A stretch of 64,000 nt of DNA from Antarcticirhabdus aurantiaca (GCF_009765365.1 NZ_VTOM01000017.1:81350-145349), one strand, 5' to 3'. Numbered from the stretch's first letter, positions 53,016-61,875 are shown. Notes: generated by a model from the letters alone, not told the origin. Numbers and translations: made by a program.

Positions 53016-53297
53016 TGGATGTTCGGCTCTCGATCGGGCCTGGTCCCATCCATCCATCCAATCGGCCCACTTCGCGTCGCCCACGGCATGAGGATTGGTA
53101 CTCCGCCGCGCCCCAGCCGCGAACGCGTCCCCACCTCCGGCGGCAGGTTCCATTGATGCAGTGTCAGATGAACCCGGAACACGCATGTCTGGCACTTCAG
53201 CAGCCATGAAGGCGTCGTACACTCCGGGTGCTGCCGCAACCGCCTCTGTCGGCAATCGAGCTCGCACTAGTGAATTGAACCGCGGGTAAGTAGGCAT
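53007..53297 (-). CDS. Ribosome-modulation-factor-like protein (second of two)
   Basis: A 96-residue protein. The C-terminal part GGGDAFAAGARRSTNPHAVG then KWADWMDGWDQARSRAE matches the RMF pattern (AxxxG, NP, W..GW). The N-terminal 45 residues (MPTYPRFNSLVRARLPTEAV) are an unrelated extension. ATG 53297 has a perfect GGAGG eight bases upstream. It differs from the RMF-like protein at 40965-41174, so the element holds two separate versions. Confidence 0.65.
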   Translation of the reverse strand: MPTYPRFNSLVRARLPTEAVAAAPGVYDAFMAAEVPDMRVPGSSDTASMEPAAGGGDAFAAGARRSTNPHAVGDAKWADWMDGWDQARSRAEHPLS

Positions 53298-53414
53298 GGT
53301 TCGGACCTCCAAGGACCGTTGAAGAATTTGCTCCTCATCGATTGCAAGCGATGACGAAGATGAGCAGCCATCTTATGGAAGGGCTTTTAATCGCAGTCAT
53401 TCCGCTTGAGGGAC

Positions 53415-53753
53415 ATGAATTTCAATAGTGTCTTCAGAGTTGGTGGAGCGAGGCTGTCGCCGGCTTCTGGCAAGCCGTTGAAGCACGACGAGATCGTCTC
53501 CGAAGGCGATGCAGGCTCGGCCGAGATCGAAGCCGAACTGCGCGAGGAGCAACCGAGCCAGGACCATATTGGAGACAAGGCCGATGACGGAGCCGACCTC
53601 GTTAACGTGGGCAAGTTCAACGACGAAACCATCCTCGACGATGGACGAGACCCTACGGAGCCCGATGGCGGCGAGAAGCGGACGAAAGATGCTGATCGCT
53701 CGGTGGCCGACGTGTTTGGGATCGATCCGAAGCATCTTCACCGGCCGGGCTGA
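53415..53753 (+). CDS. Uncertain gene, acidic protein of 112 aa (strand not settled)
   Basis: The forward frame encodes an acidic, probably disordered protein (DEIVSEGDAGSAEIEAELRE, GKFNDETILDDGRDPTEPDG) with GAGGG just before ATG 53415. The reverse frame 53397-53741 is also open and would suit the surrounding leftward genes. Codon use does not decide clearly; the forward frame is slightly preferred. Only one is likely to be real. Confidence 0.35.
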   Translation: MNFNSVFRVGGARLSPASGKPLKHDEIVSEGDAGSAEIEAELREEQPSQDHIGDKADDGADLVNVGKFNDETILDDGRDPTEPDGGEKRTKDADRSVADVFGIDPKHLHRPG

Positions 53754-53792
53754 CGCCTCTTCCCGCCCGGCTTGGACGTCGTGATCCCAGGC

Positions 53793-54251
53793 TTAGATGA
53801 GCGTGCCGAGCAGGCGCATCAGCTCGCGGCGCTCGGGTGATCCGCTGTCGGTGGACAGGAATTGCCCGATGTCCATGCGGCTCTCGAAGCCGCCAGACGG
53901 TCCGTTCGCTCGGTGCAGCACGAACATCTGACCGCTTTCCGGGTCTCGCTCCAAGCGCCACTCGTCGCCGTTGGAGCTGCGATACAGGTGCCGCACGGTG
54001 TGGTTCTGATTGGCCGGCAAGGCGCCCGCCTGCTCACGGGTCACAGCGTCCCTATCCAGCATGGCGAGGATCGTCTGGACGGATTGCGTGACCCGCACGG
54101 AGGATGAGGCGCCCGCAGTGTTGGCGCCAAGAGAGTGGATCTCCGTTCCGCCGTCGCGGTCTTCATCCAGGCGCCAGACATTGGCCATGTTGACCACGAT
54201 GCTGGATCCGGCGGGATGCGTGGTGAGACGGAGCCAAGCGCTGGCCGTCAT
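53793..54251 (-). CDS. Two-part hypothetical protein, 152 aa (rhizobial phage type)
   Basis: The N-terminal part (WLRLTTHPAGSSIVVNMANV; GGTEIHSLGANTAGASSSVR) matches the short strand-rich proteins frequent in rhizobial prophages. The C-terminal 80 residues (SNGDEWRLERDPESGQMFVL, HRANGPSGGFESRMDIGQFL, ELMRLLGTLI) match a separate small family common in Hyphomicrobiales. It looks like a fusion of two units usually found apart. ATG 54251 is a best guess; the frame is open to 54377. Confidence 0.65.
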   Translation of the reverse strand: MTASAWLRLTTHPAGSSIVVNMANVWRLDEDRDGGTEIHSLGANTAGASSSVRVTQSVQTILAMLDRDAVTREQAGALPANQNHTVRHLYRSSNGDEWRLERDPESGQMFVLHRANGPSGGFESRMDIGQFLSTDSGSPERRELMRLLGTLI

Positions 54252-54490
54252 CGAGCGTCGCCCGCCTGGACGCACCGCTGGCGAGGTGCCGAGCACCGGT
54301 CGCGCTCCTTGTCGAGTTTCAACATGCCAAAGTCTCCTCACATTGATGGATGCTCGATCGACATCCTGGGCATTCATGAGGCAGGCCGCTTGATCACTGA
54401 AGCCTTCGATCTTCGTTGCGCTGGCCGGTCGGTGATGCTCGGCTGTCTCGCTGCCTGCCTCCAGGCATGCCGAAAATCGACGACAACCGG

Positions 54491-54721
54491 CTACTGACGT
54501 CGCTTCAGGGGCACAATGCCGCCCTCGTCGTTGTCCGGGATCGTGCCTGCCTCGGTGTCAGTCAAGGCGTTCGCCTGAGCTTCCGGATGGTAGTCCGGGT
54601 CGGGTGAGCCGGGAGCCCCAACAAGCGTGTCAGACACTCTCGGCGTCAGACCATCCTTTGGAACCCGAAGCTTCTCGGCGGCCGAGTTGCGCGAGAAAAC
54701 GTGTTCTGTTGGCTTGGTCAT
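54491..54721 (-). CDS. Hypothetical protein, 76 aa
   Basis: A hydrophilic, probably disordered protein: AAEKLRVPKDGLTPRVSDTL then DYHPEAQANALTDTEAGTIP. Its start overlaps the stop of the upstream gene (ATGA). No family recognised. Last gene of a chain of coupled small genes beginning at 55389. Confidence 0.6.
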   Translation of the reverse strand: MTKPTEHVFSRNSAAEKLRVPKDGLTPRVSDTLVGAPGSPDPDYHPEAQANALTDTEAGTIPDNDEGGIVPLKRRQ

Positions 54722-54966
54722 GATCTTCCTTCTTCGATGTCGTGCCCGCTGACATCAGCGATTGCAGGAGCAACGTTGTCGACCGGGGTCAGACGTTCGA
54801 TGTTCGCTTGAACGATCGTTCGATAGTCCCCGACCACACTGTCGAACGACTTGCCCGACATCATCGAACTGATGGCATCGGCGAAGGCGTCGATCTTCTC
54901 GCGGACCATGAGCACTGCCTCGTCGGCAGCCGCGGCGCCGCCAAATCCAAGACGGTGAAGCCGCAT
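54718..54966 (-). CDS. Hypothetical protein, 82 aa
   Basis: RLGFGGAAAADEAVLMVREK then IDAFADAISSMMSGKSFDSV forms an amphipathic helical region similar to phasin-like or phage accessory proteins of Hyphomicrobiales. It begins directly after the stop of the 22-aa frame and overlaps the next gene by four bases. Confidence 0.65.
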   Translation of the reverse strand: MRLHRLGFGGAAAADEAVLMVREKIDAFADAISSMMSGKSFDSVVGDYRTIVQANIERLTPVDNVAPAIADVSGHDIEEGRS

Positions 54967-55035
54967 TTAAGCGGCGTGCTGAGCCTCCGTCGCGAGTAGC
55001 ATCAGGTTGATGGCCAGGGAGATTGGGGCGTTCAT
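54967..55035 (-). CDS. Microprotein, 22 aa, coupled to the following gene
   Basis: The frame reads MNAPISLAINLMLLATEAQH plus two alanines. GAGGGG lies about ten bases upstream. Its stop abuts the next ATG, and one base separates it from the previous stop, so it fits exactly in the chain. The hydrophobic centre suggests an amphipathic helix. Confidence 0.45.
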   Translation of the reverse strand: MNAPISLAINLMLLATEAQHAA

Positions 55036-55036
55036 G

Positions 55037-55201
55037 TCAGCTTTTCCCCTCGTCGCTCAGGGGGGAGGCTTCGGCTAGTGCGCGCCATGTGGCTTCCGCA
55101 TCGCTGTGCTTCTTCTGAACGTTAATGAGCAGGGCATCCGCCGCAGCCGTTCGACATTCTTGCGCACGATCGAGATAGAAGCGGGCGAGAGAGGGCTTCA
55201 T
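55037..55201 (-). CDS. Small hypothetical protein, 54 aa
   Basis: Reads MKPSLARFYLDRAQECRTAA then NVQKKHSDAEATWRALAEA. The ARFYLDRAxECR start is a familiar small-protein pattern of Hyphomicrobiales. GGAGG lies five bases before the ATG, and it overlaps the stop of the upstream gene (ATGA). Helical, no domain name. Confidence 0.65.
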   Translation of the reverse strand: MKPSLARFYLDRAQECRTAAADALLINVQKKHSDAEATWRALAEASPLSDEGKS

Positions 55202-55389
55202 GACGTCCTCCAATCCGGCAAGACCGGCAGGCAGATCGCATTCGTCTGATCCTCCATATCCATGCGGATCCGCCGCATTCGCTTCTCGGCAGCGGTCGTG
55301 ACGATGCTCCTCATCTCAAGGCCTTGCAGCCCAGAAAACAGCTCGGTGACAGCGCGCAAGTGCGTGGATCGTGTGCGGGAGGTGATCAT
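55198..55389 (-). CDS. Small hypothetical protein, 63 aa
   Basis: A basic helical protein (TVxEKRMRRI-type centre: IVTTAAEKRMRRIRMDMEDQ) ending in a short strand-like tail. GAGG lies about seven bases before ATG 55389, which was preferred over an upstream start at 55401. It is the first gene of the coupled chain 55389 to 54491. Confidence 0.55.
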   Translation of the reverse strand: MITSRTRSTHLRAVTELFSGLQGLEMRSIVTTAAEKRMRRIRMDMEDQTNAICLPVLPDWRTS

Positions 55390-55444
55390 GGGAGACCTCA
55401 ATCAGCGGGAGGATTTTGGCGAGGCGGGTGGTCGCGAGATAGCT

Positions 55445-55663
55445 TCAGAAAGCCTTGCCCACCATCCAGCTATGCACGGCAGCGTCGGCTTGATCCTTCG
55501 GCAGGCCCGTTCGATCACGAACCATCGTCGCAAGCTGGCGTTCGTTGTGAATGGTCGTCATGTCGAAGGGGGTCAGGAACGGCCAGCGCTGCCGGGCGTC
55601 CACTATGTAGCTGCGCTTGCGCGCGACGGTTTCGCCGCTCTCGCCACCTTGATATCCAAACAT
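55445..55663 (-). CDS. Small hypothetical protein, 72 aa
   Basis: RKRSYIVDARQRWPFLTPFD then MVRDRTGLPKDQADAAVHSW looks like a compact alpha/beta fold. The C-terminal DAAVHSWMVGKAF resembles CsbD-like or small phage proteins, but the match is weak. The region upstream (55664-55791) is AT-rich and probably holds its promoter. Confidence 0.55.
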   Translation of the reverse strand: MFGYQGGESGETVARKRSYIVDARQRWPFLTPFDMTTIHNERQLATMVRDRTGLPKDQADAAVHSWMVGKAF

Positions 55664-55791
55664 GAAATTGGGCTCCGCAGGGTGGAAGAGCCAGAGGCGG
55701 GGGTTGGCGATCGTATCGCGCGCCCGTATTTCTTCGACACCCTCTCCGATGACATAGTCTTATTTTTGGAGATGACCAACGGATTGGACGA

Positions 55792-56097
55792 TTATCGGCC
55801 CTCTCGATTGAAGTCGCAGGCATGAACAGTCTGCATGTAAGTCTCTTTATTTGCGAGCAATTCAGCCGAGGCGAGCAGAACCACCCACGATGCGTTTAGC
55901 GGCTTGTCGCTGACACATCCCCACCAAGCCAAGTCTTGTTTTGAAAGGGGCTTGCCAAAAGCCGTCGCGCTGAGCTTCATCTTCCCTTCCACGGGACGTT
56001 CCCGCAGGGATCGCCACCCATGCCGATCCGCCGCCAGCACCGCTTCTTCTACCCAATCGACTGGCGGGAGTTGTCGGCCGTCGTCCGGTTCGAGCAC
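55792..56097 (-). CDS. Hypothetical protein, about 101 aa, start uncertain
   Basis: Reads LEPDDGRQLPPVDWVEEAVL, AADRHGWRSLRERPVEGKMK and LSKQDLAWWGCVSDKPLNAS. GTG 56097 follows directly after GGAGGT, too close for a normal start, and the frame continues upstream into sequence related to gene 31211. The real gene may therefore have begun further up and be frame-disrupted. Confidence 0.45.
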   Translation of the reverse strand: MLEPDDGRQLPPVDWVEEAVLAADRHGWRSLRERPVEGKMKLSATAFGKPLSKQDLAWWGCVSDKPLNASWVVLLASAELLANKETYMQTVHACDFNREGR

Positions 56098-56190
56098 ACC
56101 TCCGAGAATTCCTTCGTTTAGGCCGGCGGGGTTTTGGGGGTTTTGTCGGTTCGTCGTCGGGGCGTTTGCGCGATTTTTTTCTCAGCCTAT
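56098..56190 (-). pseudogene. Frame-disrupted relative of the 5' part of gene 31211
   Basis: On the reverse strand the sequence AxGAGAAAAAAA...ACCGACAAAACCCCCAAAA resembles the start of the gene at 31211 (TACGCAGAAAAAAAC...ACCGACAAAACCCCCAAAA) over about 70 bases. It would encode AEKK...TDKTPKTPPA but meets stops on both sides; the reading frame is then continued in another phase by 55792-56097. It looks like a decayed copy. Confidence 0.4.
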
Positions 56191-56239
56191 GAGACAGGTG
56201 ATGCCAAGCGAGGATGCAAGGGATAGAAATGGGAACGGA

Positions 56240-56258
56240 AGTGGGGACAAGCCCCACT
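56240..56258. repeat. Right-end copies of the AGTGGGG heptamer
   Basis: AGTGGGG (56240-56246) and its inverse CCCCACT (56252-56258) form an inverted repeat about 45 bases inside attR and match the repeats beside int near attL. They are candidate arm-type integrase sites. Confidence 0.4.
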
Positions 56259-56297
56259 CCTAGTCGATTTCCCTTTCCACGTCAGTGACTTATACTT

Positions 56298-56939
<642 letters not shown>

Positions 56940-56962
56940 CGGTCGTTCTCCTCCTGTTGTCG

Positions 56963-58057
56963 TCAAAGCCGATCCAGCGGCGCGTCGGCCTCAAGCGGCA
57001 GCGGGCGTTCGGGCCGCGTCTCGATGTCGACGAAGCGGCCGCTCTCGTTGGAGCGCCCGAAGGCCTCCATGACCTCAAGGACGTGCAGCGCCAGCTCGCC
57101 GCTCGCCCGGTGCGGCCGGTCCTGCCGGATCGCCGCGGCCATGTCGGCGAGGCCCAGCGAACGGTAGTTGCCGTCGGCATAGGGGCGATCGACCGGCACC
57201 GGCGTCCATTCGCCGCCCTTCTTCAGGAAGGACACCTCGCCGCCGAAATGGTTGGGATCGGGGACGATCAGCGAGCCCTCGGTACCGTAGATCTCCAGCG
57301 GCAGGTGGCGGTGGCCGGCGACGTCGAAGCTCATCGCGATGGTGACGACGGCGCCGCTGCGGAACTGCAGCGCGCCGGCGACGTGGGTCGCGACCTCGAC
57401 GTCGATCGTCTCGCCGTGCCTGGGCTGCGAGGTGATCGTGCGCTGTCGGCGCGGCTCGGGCGACAGGCCGGCGACGCGGGCGACGGGCCCGAGAAGATTG
57501 ACGAGGTCGGTGATGTAATAGGGGCCCATGTCGAGCATCGGGCCGCCGCCGATCGTGTAGTAGAAGGCGGGATCGGGGTGCCAGCGCTCGTGGCCGGGGC
57601 ACATGAAGAAGGCCGTGCCGCCGACCGGCTGGCCGAGATGCCCCTCGTCGACGAAGGCGCGGGCCGCCTGATGGGCGCCGCCGAGGAAGGTGTCGGGCGC
57701 CGAACCCAGGCGCAGGCCGCGCCGTGCCGCGTCTTCGGTGAGGCGCGTGGCGTCGCGGAAGTCGATGCCGAGCGGCTTTTCCGAATAAGCGTGCTTGCCC
57801 GCGGCGAGAATCTGAAGGCCGACCTCGACGTGGGCGGCGGGAATGGTGAGGTTGAGGACGATCTCGATCGCGGGGTCGGCGAGCAGCGCCTCGATCGACA
57901 CCGCGGGGATGCCGAACTCGGCCGAGCGCGCCTCGGCCGCCTCGTGCCGCCGGTCGGCGAGCGCGCGGATGTCGAGGACGGGAAAGCTCTTCGCCGCCTT
58001 GAGATAGGCCGCGCTGATGTTGCCGCAGCCGATGATGCCGATGCCGACGGGCTTCAT
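56963..58057 (-). CDS. Gfo/Idh/MocA-family oxidoreductase (ThuB-like)
   Basis: A 364-residue NAD(P)-dependent sugar dehydrogenase. Its Rossmann motif is GIGIIGCGNISAAYLKAA. AEKPL-type catalytic EKP appears in YSEKPLGIDFRDATRL. The C-terminal domain has DMGPYYITDLVNLLGPVARV, diagnostic for the family, with the histidine/aspartate active site around there. It probably acts on the sugar imported by the divergent ABC transporter. It lies between the ROK regulator and thuA in one leftward unit. Confidence 0.92.
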   Translation of the reverse strand: MKPVGIGIIGCGNISAAYLKAAKSFPVLDIRALADRRHEAAEARSAEFGIPAVSIEALLADPAIEIVLNLTIPAAHVEVGLQILAAGKHAYSEKPLGIDFRDATRLTEDAARRGLRLGSAPDTFLGGAHQAARAFVDEGHLGQPVGGTAFFMCPGHERWHPDPAFYYTIGGGPMLDMGPYYITDLVNLLGPVARVAGLSPEPRRQRTITSQPRHGETIDVEVATHVAGALQFRSGAVVTIAMSFDVAGHRHLPLEIYGTEGSLIVPDPNHFGGEVSFLKKGGEWTPVPVDRPYADGNYRSLGLADMAAAIRQDRPHRASGELALHVLEVMEAFGRSNESGRFVDIETRPERPLPLEADAPLDRL

Positions 58058-58094
58058 GTCGGGATCCTCCCAGATCGCGTGGATTTCGTGCGGG

Positions 58095-59321
58095 TCAGGT
58101 CGGCCGGACCGGACCGGTGGTGTTCCAGGGCGAGCCGTAGAGCTCGCAAAGGGCGATGGCCGCCGCGCCCTGGCCGAGGCGCGCCGCGTCGCGCGGCGGA
58201 TCGACGACGATCGAGACCGAGCGGGCGAGCGGCTCGGCGACTGCCTCCTCGAAGCCGCGATGGATCGCCTCGACGAGGCAGTCGCCGAGATGCAGGAGCG
58301 AGCCCGAGAGAACGATGCGCGGCGGCGCGAAGAGCGTGACGACGTTGGCGACGGCGATGCCGATCGCCCGACCCGCGCGCTCCACGACGCCCCGCACGGC
58401 CACGGCCTCGGCGCCGCCCGCCCCGACGCGGGCGAGCCGGTCGACGGCGTGGCGAAGGCCGAGCCCCGCGCTCGTCGCGTCGCGCAGCATCGGGTCGGCC
58501 TCGAAGCCGGCGAGCACCGCGTTTTCCGAGGCGAGGTCGACGAGGCGCAGGAGGCTTCCGTCGGGTCGCGTGCCGAGCACCATCGAGCCGATGTCGTGGC
58601 TGAGCCCGTGAACGCCGCGGAAGAGCTGGCCGCCGTGCAGGATGCCGAGGCCGATCGCCTGTTCCAGCGAGACCACCGCGAAGTCGGCGATGTCGCGGCA
58701 GGAGCCGAACCAGTGCTCGGCGAGCGCCAGCGCGTTGGCGTCGCTCTCGACGATGGTCGGAACTCCGAGGCGGCTCGACAAGGCCTCGCCGAACGTCGTG
58801 TCGCGCGCCGAGAAGATCGGGCTGACGCGCACGAGGCCGGTGCCGTATTCCACCATGCCGGGGAGCGAGGCGCAGACGCTGTCGATCTTCTCCAGCGTCA
58901 GTCCGGCCTCGACGACAGCGCGGCGCACCGCATCCTCGGCAAGGTCGGCGACCACCGGCACGGGCTGGCGGCGCACCCGCACCGGCAGCTCCAGGCTCGC
59001 CAGGACGTCGCCGCGAAAATTGGTGACGGCGACCAGGATGCCGTGCGGCCCGACGCGCAGGCCGACGACGCGGGCGGCTTCCGGGTTGAGCTGGAGCATG
59101 ACGCGGGGGCGCCCACGCGTCGGCTCGTGGATGCCGCCGACGGAGACGGGCTCGATGATCCCGTCCTCGATGAGGGCGCCGGTGATGGCGGACACGGTGG
59201 TGGAGGAAAGATCGGCCCGCGAGCAGATCTCGACGCGGGAGATCGGCCCGTGGCGGCGCACCAGATCCAGGATGTGGAACCGGTTGATCTCGCGCATCAG
59301 TTCGGGATCGCCCGTCTTCAT
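58095..59321 (-). CDS. ROK-family transcriptional repressor
   Basis: A 408-residue regulator. The N-terminal winged helix is FHILDLVRRHGPISRVEICS, RADLSSTTVSAITGALIEDG. The ROK sugar-binding domain includes VGLRVGPHGILVAVTNFRGD and VPTIVESDANALALAEHWFG; the zinc-site region GLSHDIGSMVLG lacks the usual CxCGxxGC cluster. It probably represses the divergent transporter operon and its own unit, induced by the transported sugar. Its start faces a 210-base promoter region. Confidence 0.9.
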   Translation of the reverse strand: MKTGDPELMREINRFHILDLVRRHGPISRVEICSRADLSSTTVSAITGALIEDGIIEPVSVGGIHEPTRGRPRVMLQLNPEAARVVGLRVGPHGILVAVTNFRGDVLASLELPVRVRRQPVPVVADLAEDAVRRAVVEAGLTLEKIDSVCASLPGMVEYGTGLVRVSPIFSARDTTFGEALSSRLGVPTIVESDANALALAEHWFGSCRDIADFAVVSLEQAIGLGILHGGQLFRGVHGLSHDIGSMVLGTRPDGSLLRLVDLASENAVLAGFEADPMLRDATSAGLGLRHAVDRLARVGAGGAEAVAVRGVVERAGRAIGIAVANVVTLFAPPRIVLSGSLLHLGDCLVEAIHRGFEEAVAEPLARSVSIVVDPPRDAARLGQGAAAIALCELYGSPWNTTGPVRPT

Positions 59322-59460
59322 GCCTCAGCCACGTCCCCCATTCGCCGGAGAATTTCCCCGGATGGCGGAAATAAGTCGCGACGAGACCGCGCTGTCAATG
59401 GCCGAACAGCTTGGACGTGGCAGAACGGGCGGCACTTTGACGTCGCACCACTCCGTCCGC

Positions 59461-59522
59461 TTGACAGAGCCGGCAAACTCGGCCGTATTAATTCCGCAAG
59501 GCTGCAAAAATAGCCTGCAAGG
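59461..59522 (+). promoter_or_regulatory. Promoter and possible ROK operator of the sugar ABC operon
   Basis: TTGACA (59461-59466) with a TATTAA or GTATTA -10 box 18-19 bases later lies about 40 bases before the binding-protein start. Downstream, GCAAGGCTGCAAAAATAGCC with a following TGCAAGG forms an imperfect inverted repeat (59496-59522) where a repressor could block transcription. AGGGAGGA precedes the ATG. Confidence 0.6.
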
Positions 59523-59531
59523 GAGGATACC

Positions 59532-60827
59532 ATGCCGATCAAGATCCGAGGCCGCCTCGCCCGCGGCATCGCCGCCGCATGCCTCGTGGCCGCCGGGCTG
59601 ACCGGCTTTTCGGGGGCCGCCGCCGCGCAGACCACCGTGCGCCTCATGCACGTGGAAGCCAATCCGAATTACGTCGCGGTCTGGCGGAAACTCGCCGACG
59701 ACTACCAGACCCAGCATCCGGGCGTGACGATCGACCTGCAGTTCCTGGAGAACGAGGCGTTCAAGGCCAAGCTGCCGACGCTCCTCCAGAGCAACGATGC
59801 GCCGGACCTCTTCTACAGCTGGTCGGGCGGCGTGCTGAAGGCGCAGGCCGAGGCCGGGGCGGTTCAGGACCTCACCGAGCGCATGCAGGCCGACGACGGC
59901 GCCTGGGCCAAGAGCTTCTCGCCCGCCGCTCTCGCCGGCTCGACCATCAACGACAAGACGCTGTGCGTGCCGCTGAAGATGAGCATGACCGGCTTCTTCT
60001 ACAACAAGGCCCTGTTCGAGAAGGCCGGCGTCGACGGCACGGAGATCAGGACCTGGGACGACCTGATGGCCGCGGTGGAGAAGCTGAAGGCCGCCGGCAT
60101 CGTGCCGATCGCGGGCGGCGGCGGCGACAAGTGGCCGCTGCACTTCTACTGGTCCTACCTGGCGCTGCGCCTCGGCGGCGAGCCGGCCTTCACCGCGGCC
60201 AAGGCGGGCGAGGACGGCGGCTTCACCGCACCGCCCTTCGTCGAAGCCTTCGCCAAGCTGAAGGAACTCGGCGAGGCCGAGCCCTTCCAGCCCGGCTATC
60301 TCGGCACGCGCTGGCAGGACACGCTCGCCCTCTTCGGCGACGGGCGCGCGGCCATGCTCCTCACCTTCGACGATTCGGCCAACCGCCAGGCGGCGGCGGC
60401 CGCCGACGGCAAGGGCATCCCGCGCGAGGGCCTCGGCACCTTCCCCTTCCCCGCCGTGTCCGGCGGCGCCTCGCAAGGGTCCGAGACCTTCGGCGGCGTC
60501 AACTGCTGGGCCGTCTCGCGCAACGCTTCCGACGAGGCGATCGCCTTCGTCCGCTGGTTCAGCGGCCCCGAAGCGCAGCGGGTGATGGCCGAGAACGGCA
60601 TGCTGATCCCGGCCGCGGCCGGCGCGGATGCCGGCATCAAGGACCCGATCGTGAAGGGCTTCGCCGAGGAGCTGGGCCGGTCGAGCTACCACCAGATCTT
60701 CCTCGACCAGGACCTCGGCCCCTCCGTCGGGCGCGTCGTCAACGACATGACGATGGAGGTCGTCTCCGGCCAGCTCGAGCCGGACGAGGCCGCGCAGGAG
60801 ATCCAGGACGCCTTCGAGCTGGAATAG
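59532..60827 (+). CDS. Sugar ABC transporter substrate-binding protein
   Basis: A 431-residue periplasmic protein of the SBP family 1 (MalE/ThuE type). A signal peptide (RGIAAACLVAAGLTGFSGAA, cleavage near AAAQT) precedes RLMHVEANPNYVAVWRKLAD and APDLFYSWSGGVLKAQAEAG, then PLKMSMTGFFYNKALFEKAG and FGGVNCWAVSRNASDEAIAF. The family binds di- or oligosaccharides, but the sugar cannot be read. It is first in the rightward operon. Confidence 0.92.
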   Translation: MPIKIRGRLARGIAAACLVAAGLTGFSGAAAAQTTVRLMHVEANPNYVAVWRKLADDYQTQHPGVTIDLQFLENEAFKAKLPTLLQSNDAPDLFYSWSGGVLKAQAEAGAVQDLTERMQADDGAWAKSFSPAALAGSTINDKTLCVPLKMSMTGFFYNKALFEKAGVDGTEIRTWDDLMAAVEKLKAAGIVPIAGGGGDKWPLHFYWSYLALRLGGEPAFTAAKAGEDGGFTAPPFVEAFAKLKELGEAEPFQPGYLGTRWQDTLALFGDGRAAMLLTFDDSANRQAAAAADGKGIPREGLGTFPFPAVSGGASQGSETFGGVNCWAVSRNASDEAIAFVRWFSGPEAQRVMAENGMLIPAAAGADAGIKDPIVKGFAEELGRSSYHQIFLDQDLGPSVGRVVNDMTMEVVSGQLEPDEAAQEIQDAFELE

Positions 60828-60909
60828 GCCGGCACGCGTTCGAACCTCGGGGCGGCGGTTCTCCCTGCGCCGCCCCGTTTCCTTCCCGACCCGAGAAGCC
60901 GGAGACGAC

Positions 60910-61875
60910 ATGTCCGACGCGGCCGGAATCATCGAGCGCCCCTCCCCAGTGGCGAGCCGAGGCCGTGCGCCGAGCCGCCGGCGCGCCGGGGCCGTCGGCG
61001 GCCACCACCGCAACATCGGCGGGGTCTGGCCGGTCCTCGTCCTGTTCCTGCCGCCGGCCCTCGTCCTCTTCACGCTCTTCGTCATCCTGCCGATGGGCGA
61101 GGCCGCCTGGTACAGCCTCTTCGACTGGAGCGGCTACGGCGCGCCCGAGGACTTCGTCGGCCTCAAGAACTTCGAGACGCTCTGGCGCAACGGCGCCTTC
61201 CGCACGGCGCTGACGAACAACGGCCTCATCATCCTCGTCTCGCTCGCCCTGCAGCTGCCGCTGGCGCTGTGGCTCGCGACCCTCGTCTCGCACCGCATTC
61301 CGGGCACCACGGCCTTCCGCCTCGTCTTCTTCCTGCCCTACGTCCTCGCGGACGTCGCGGCCGGCCTGATCTGGCGCTTCATCTACGACGGCGACTACGG
61401 CCTCGTCGCCTCGCTGGCGAGCCTCGTCGGCATCGCGACGCCTTACGTCCTCGCCGACCGCGACTACGCGATCTACGCCGTCCTCGCAGTGGTCGTGTGG
61501 AAGTACTTCGGCTTCCACATGATGCTGTTCATCGCCGGGCTGCAGTCGATCGACAAGTCGCTCTACGAGGCGGCCGACCTCGACGGCGCGACGCCCTGGC
61601 AGAAATTCAGGACGATTACGCTGCCGCTCCTGTCGCCGACGATCCGCTTGTCCGTCTTCTTCTCGGTGATCGGCTCGCTGCAGCTCTTCGACATGATCAT
61701 GCCGCTCACCGGCGGCGGGCCGTCGAACTCGACCCAGACCATGGTGACCTTCCTCTACACCTACGGCGTCACCCGTATGAAGGTCGGCTTCGGCAGCGCC
61801 ATCGGCGTCGTGCTCTTCCTGATCTGCGTCACCCTCGCCTTCAGCTACCGACGGATCTTCATGCGCCATGACTGA
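60910..61875 (+). CDS. Sugar ABC transporter permease, MalF type
   Basis: A 321-residue permease with six helices. FLPPALVLFTLFVILPMGEA is the first helix, and the EAA loop YEAADLDGATPWQKFRTITL couples to the ATPase. QLFDMIMPLTGGGPSNSTQT is typical of the MalF-like permease. A 40-residue basic N-terminal extension precedes the first helix. It overlaps the second permease by eight bases. Confidence 0.92.
   Translation: MSDAAGIIERPSPVASRGRAPSRRRAGAVGGHHRNIGGVWPVLVLFLPPALVLFTLFVILPMGEAAWYSLFDWSGYGAPEDFVGLKNFETLWRNGAFRTALTNNGLIILVSLALQLPLALWLATLVSHRIPGTTAFRLVFFLPYVLADVAAGLIWRFIYDGDYGLVASLASLVGIATPYVLADRDYAIYAVLAVVVWKYFGFHMMLFIAGLQSIDKSLYEAADLDGATPWQKFRTITLPLLSPTIRLSVFFSVIGSLQLFDMIMPLTGGGPSNSTQTMVTFLYTYGVTRMKVGFGSAIGVVLFLICVTLAFSYRRIFMRHD

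Noticed and set aside
59325..61085. 586-residue open frame opposite the sugar-binding protein
   Set aside because: Antisense shadow; the forward frame has a signal peptide and SBP signature.
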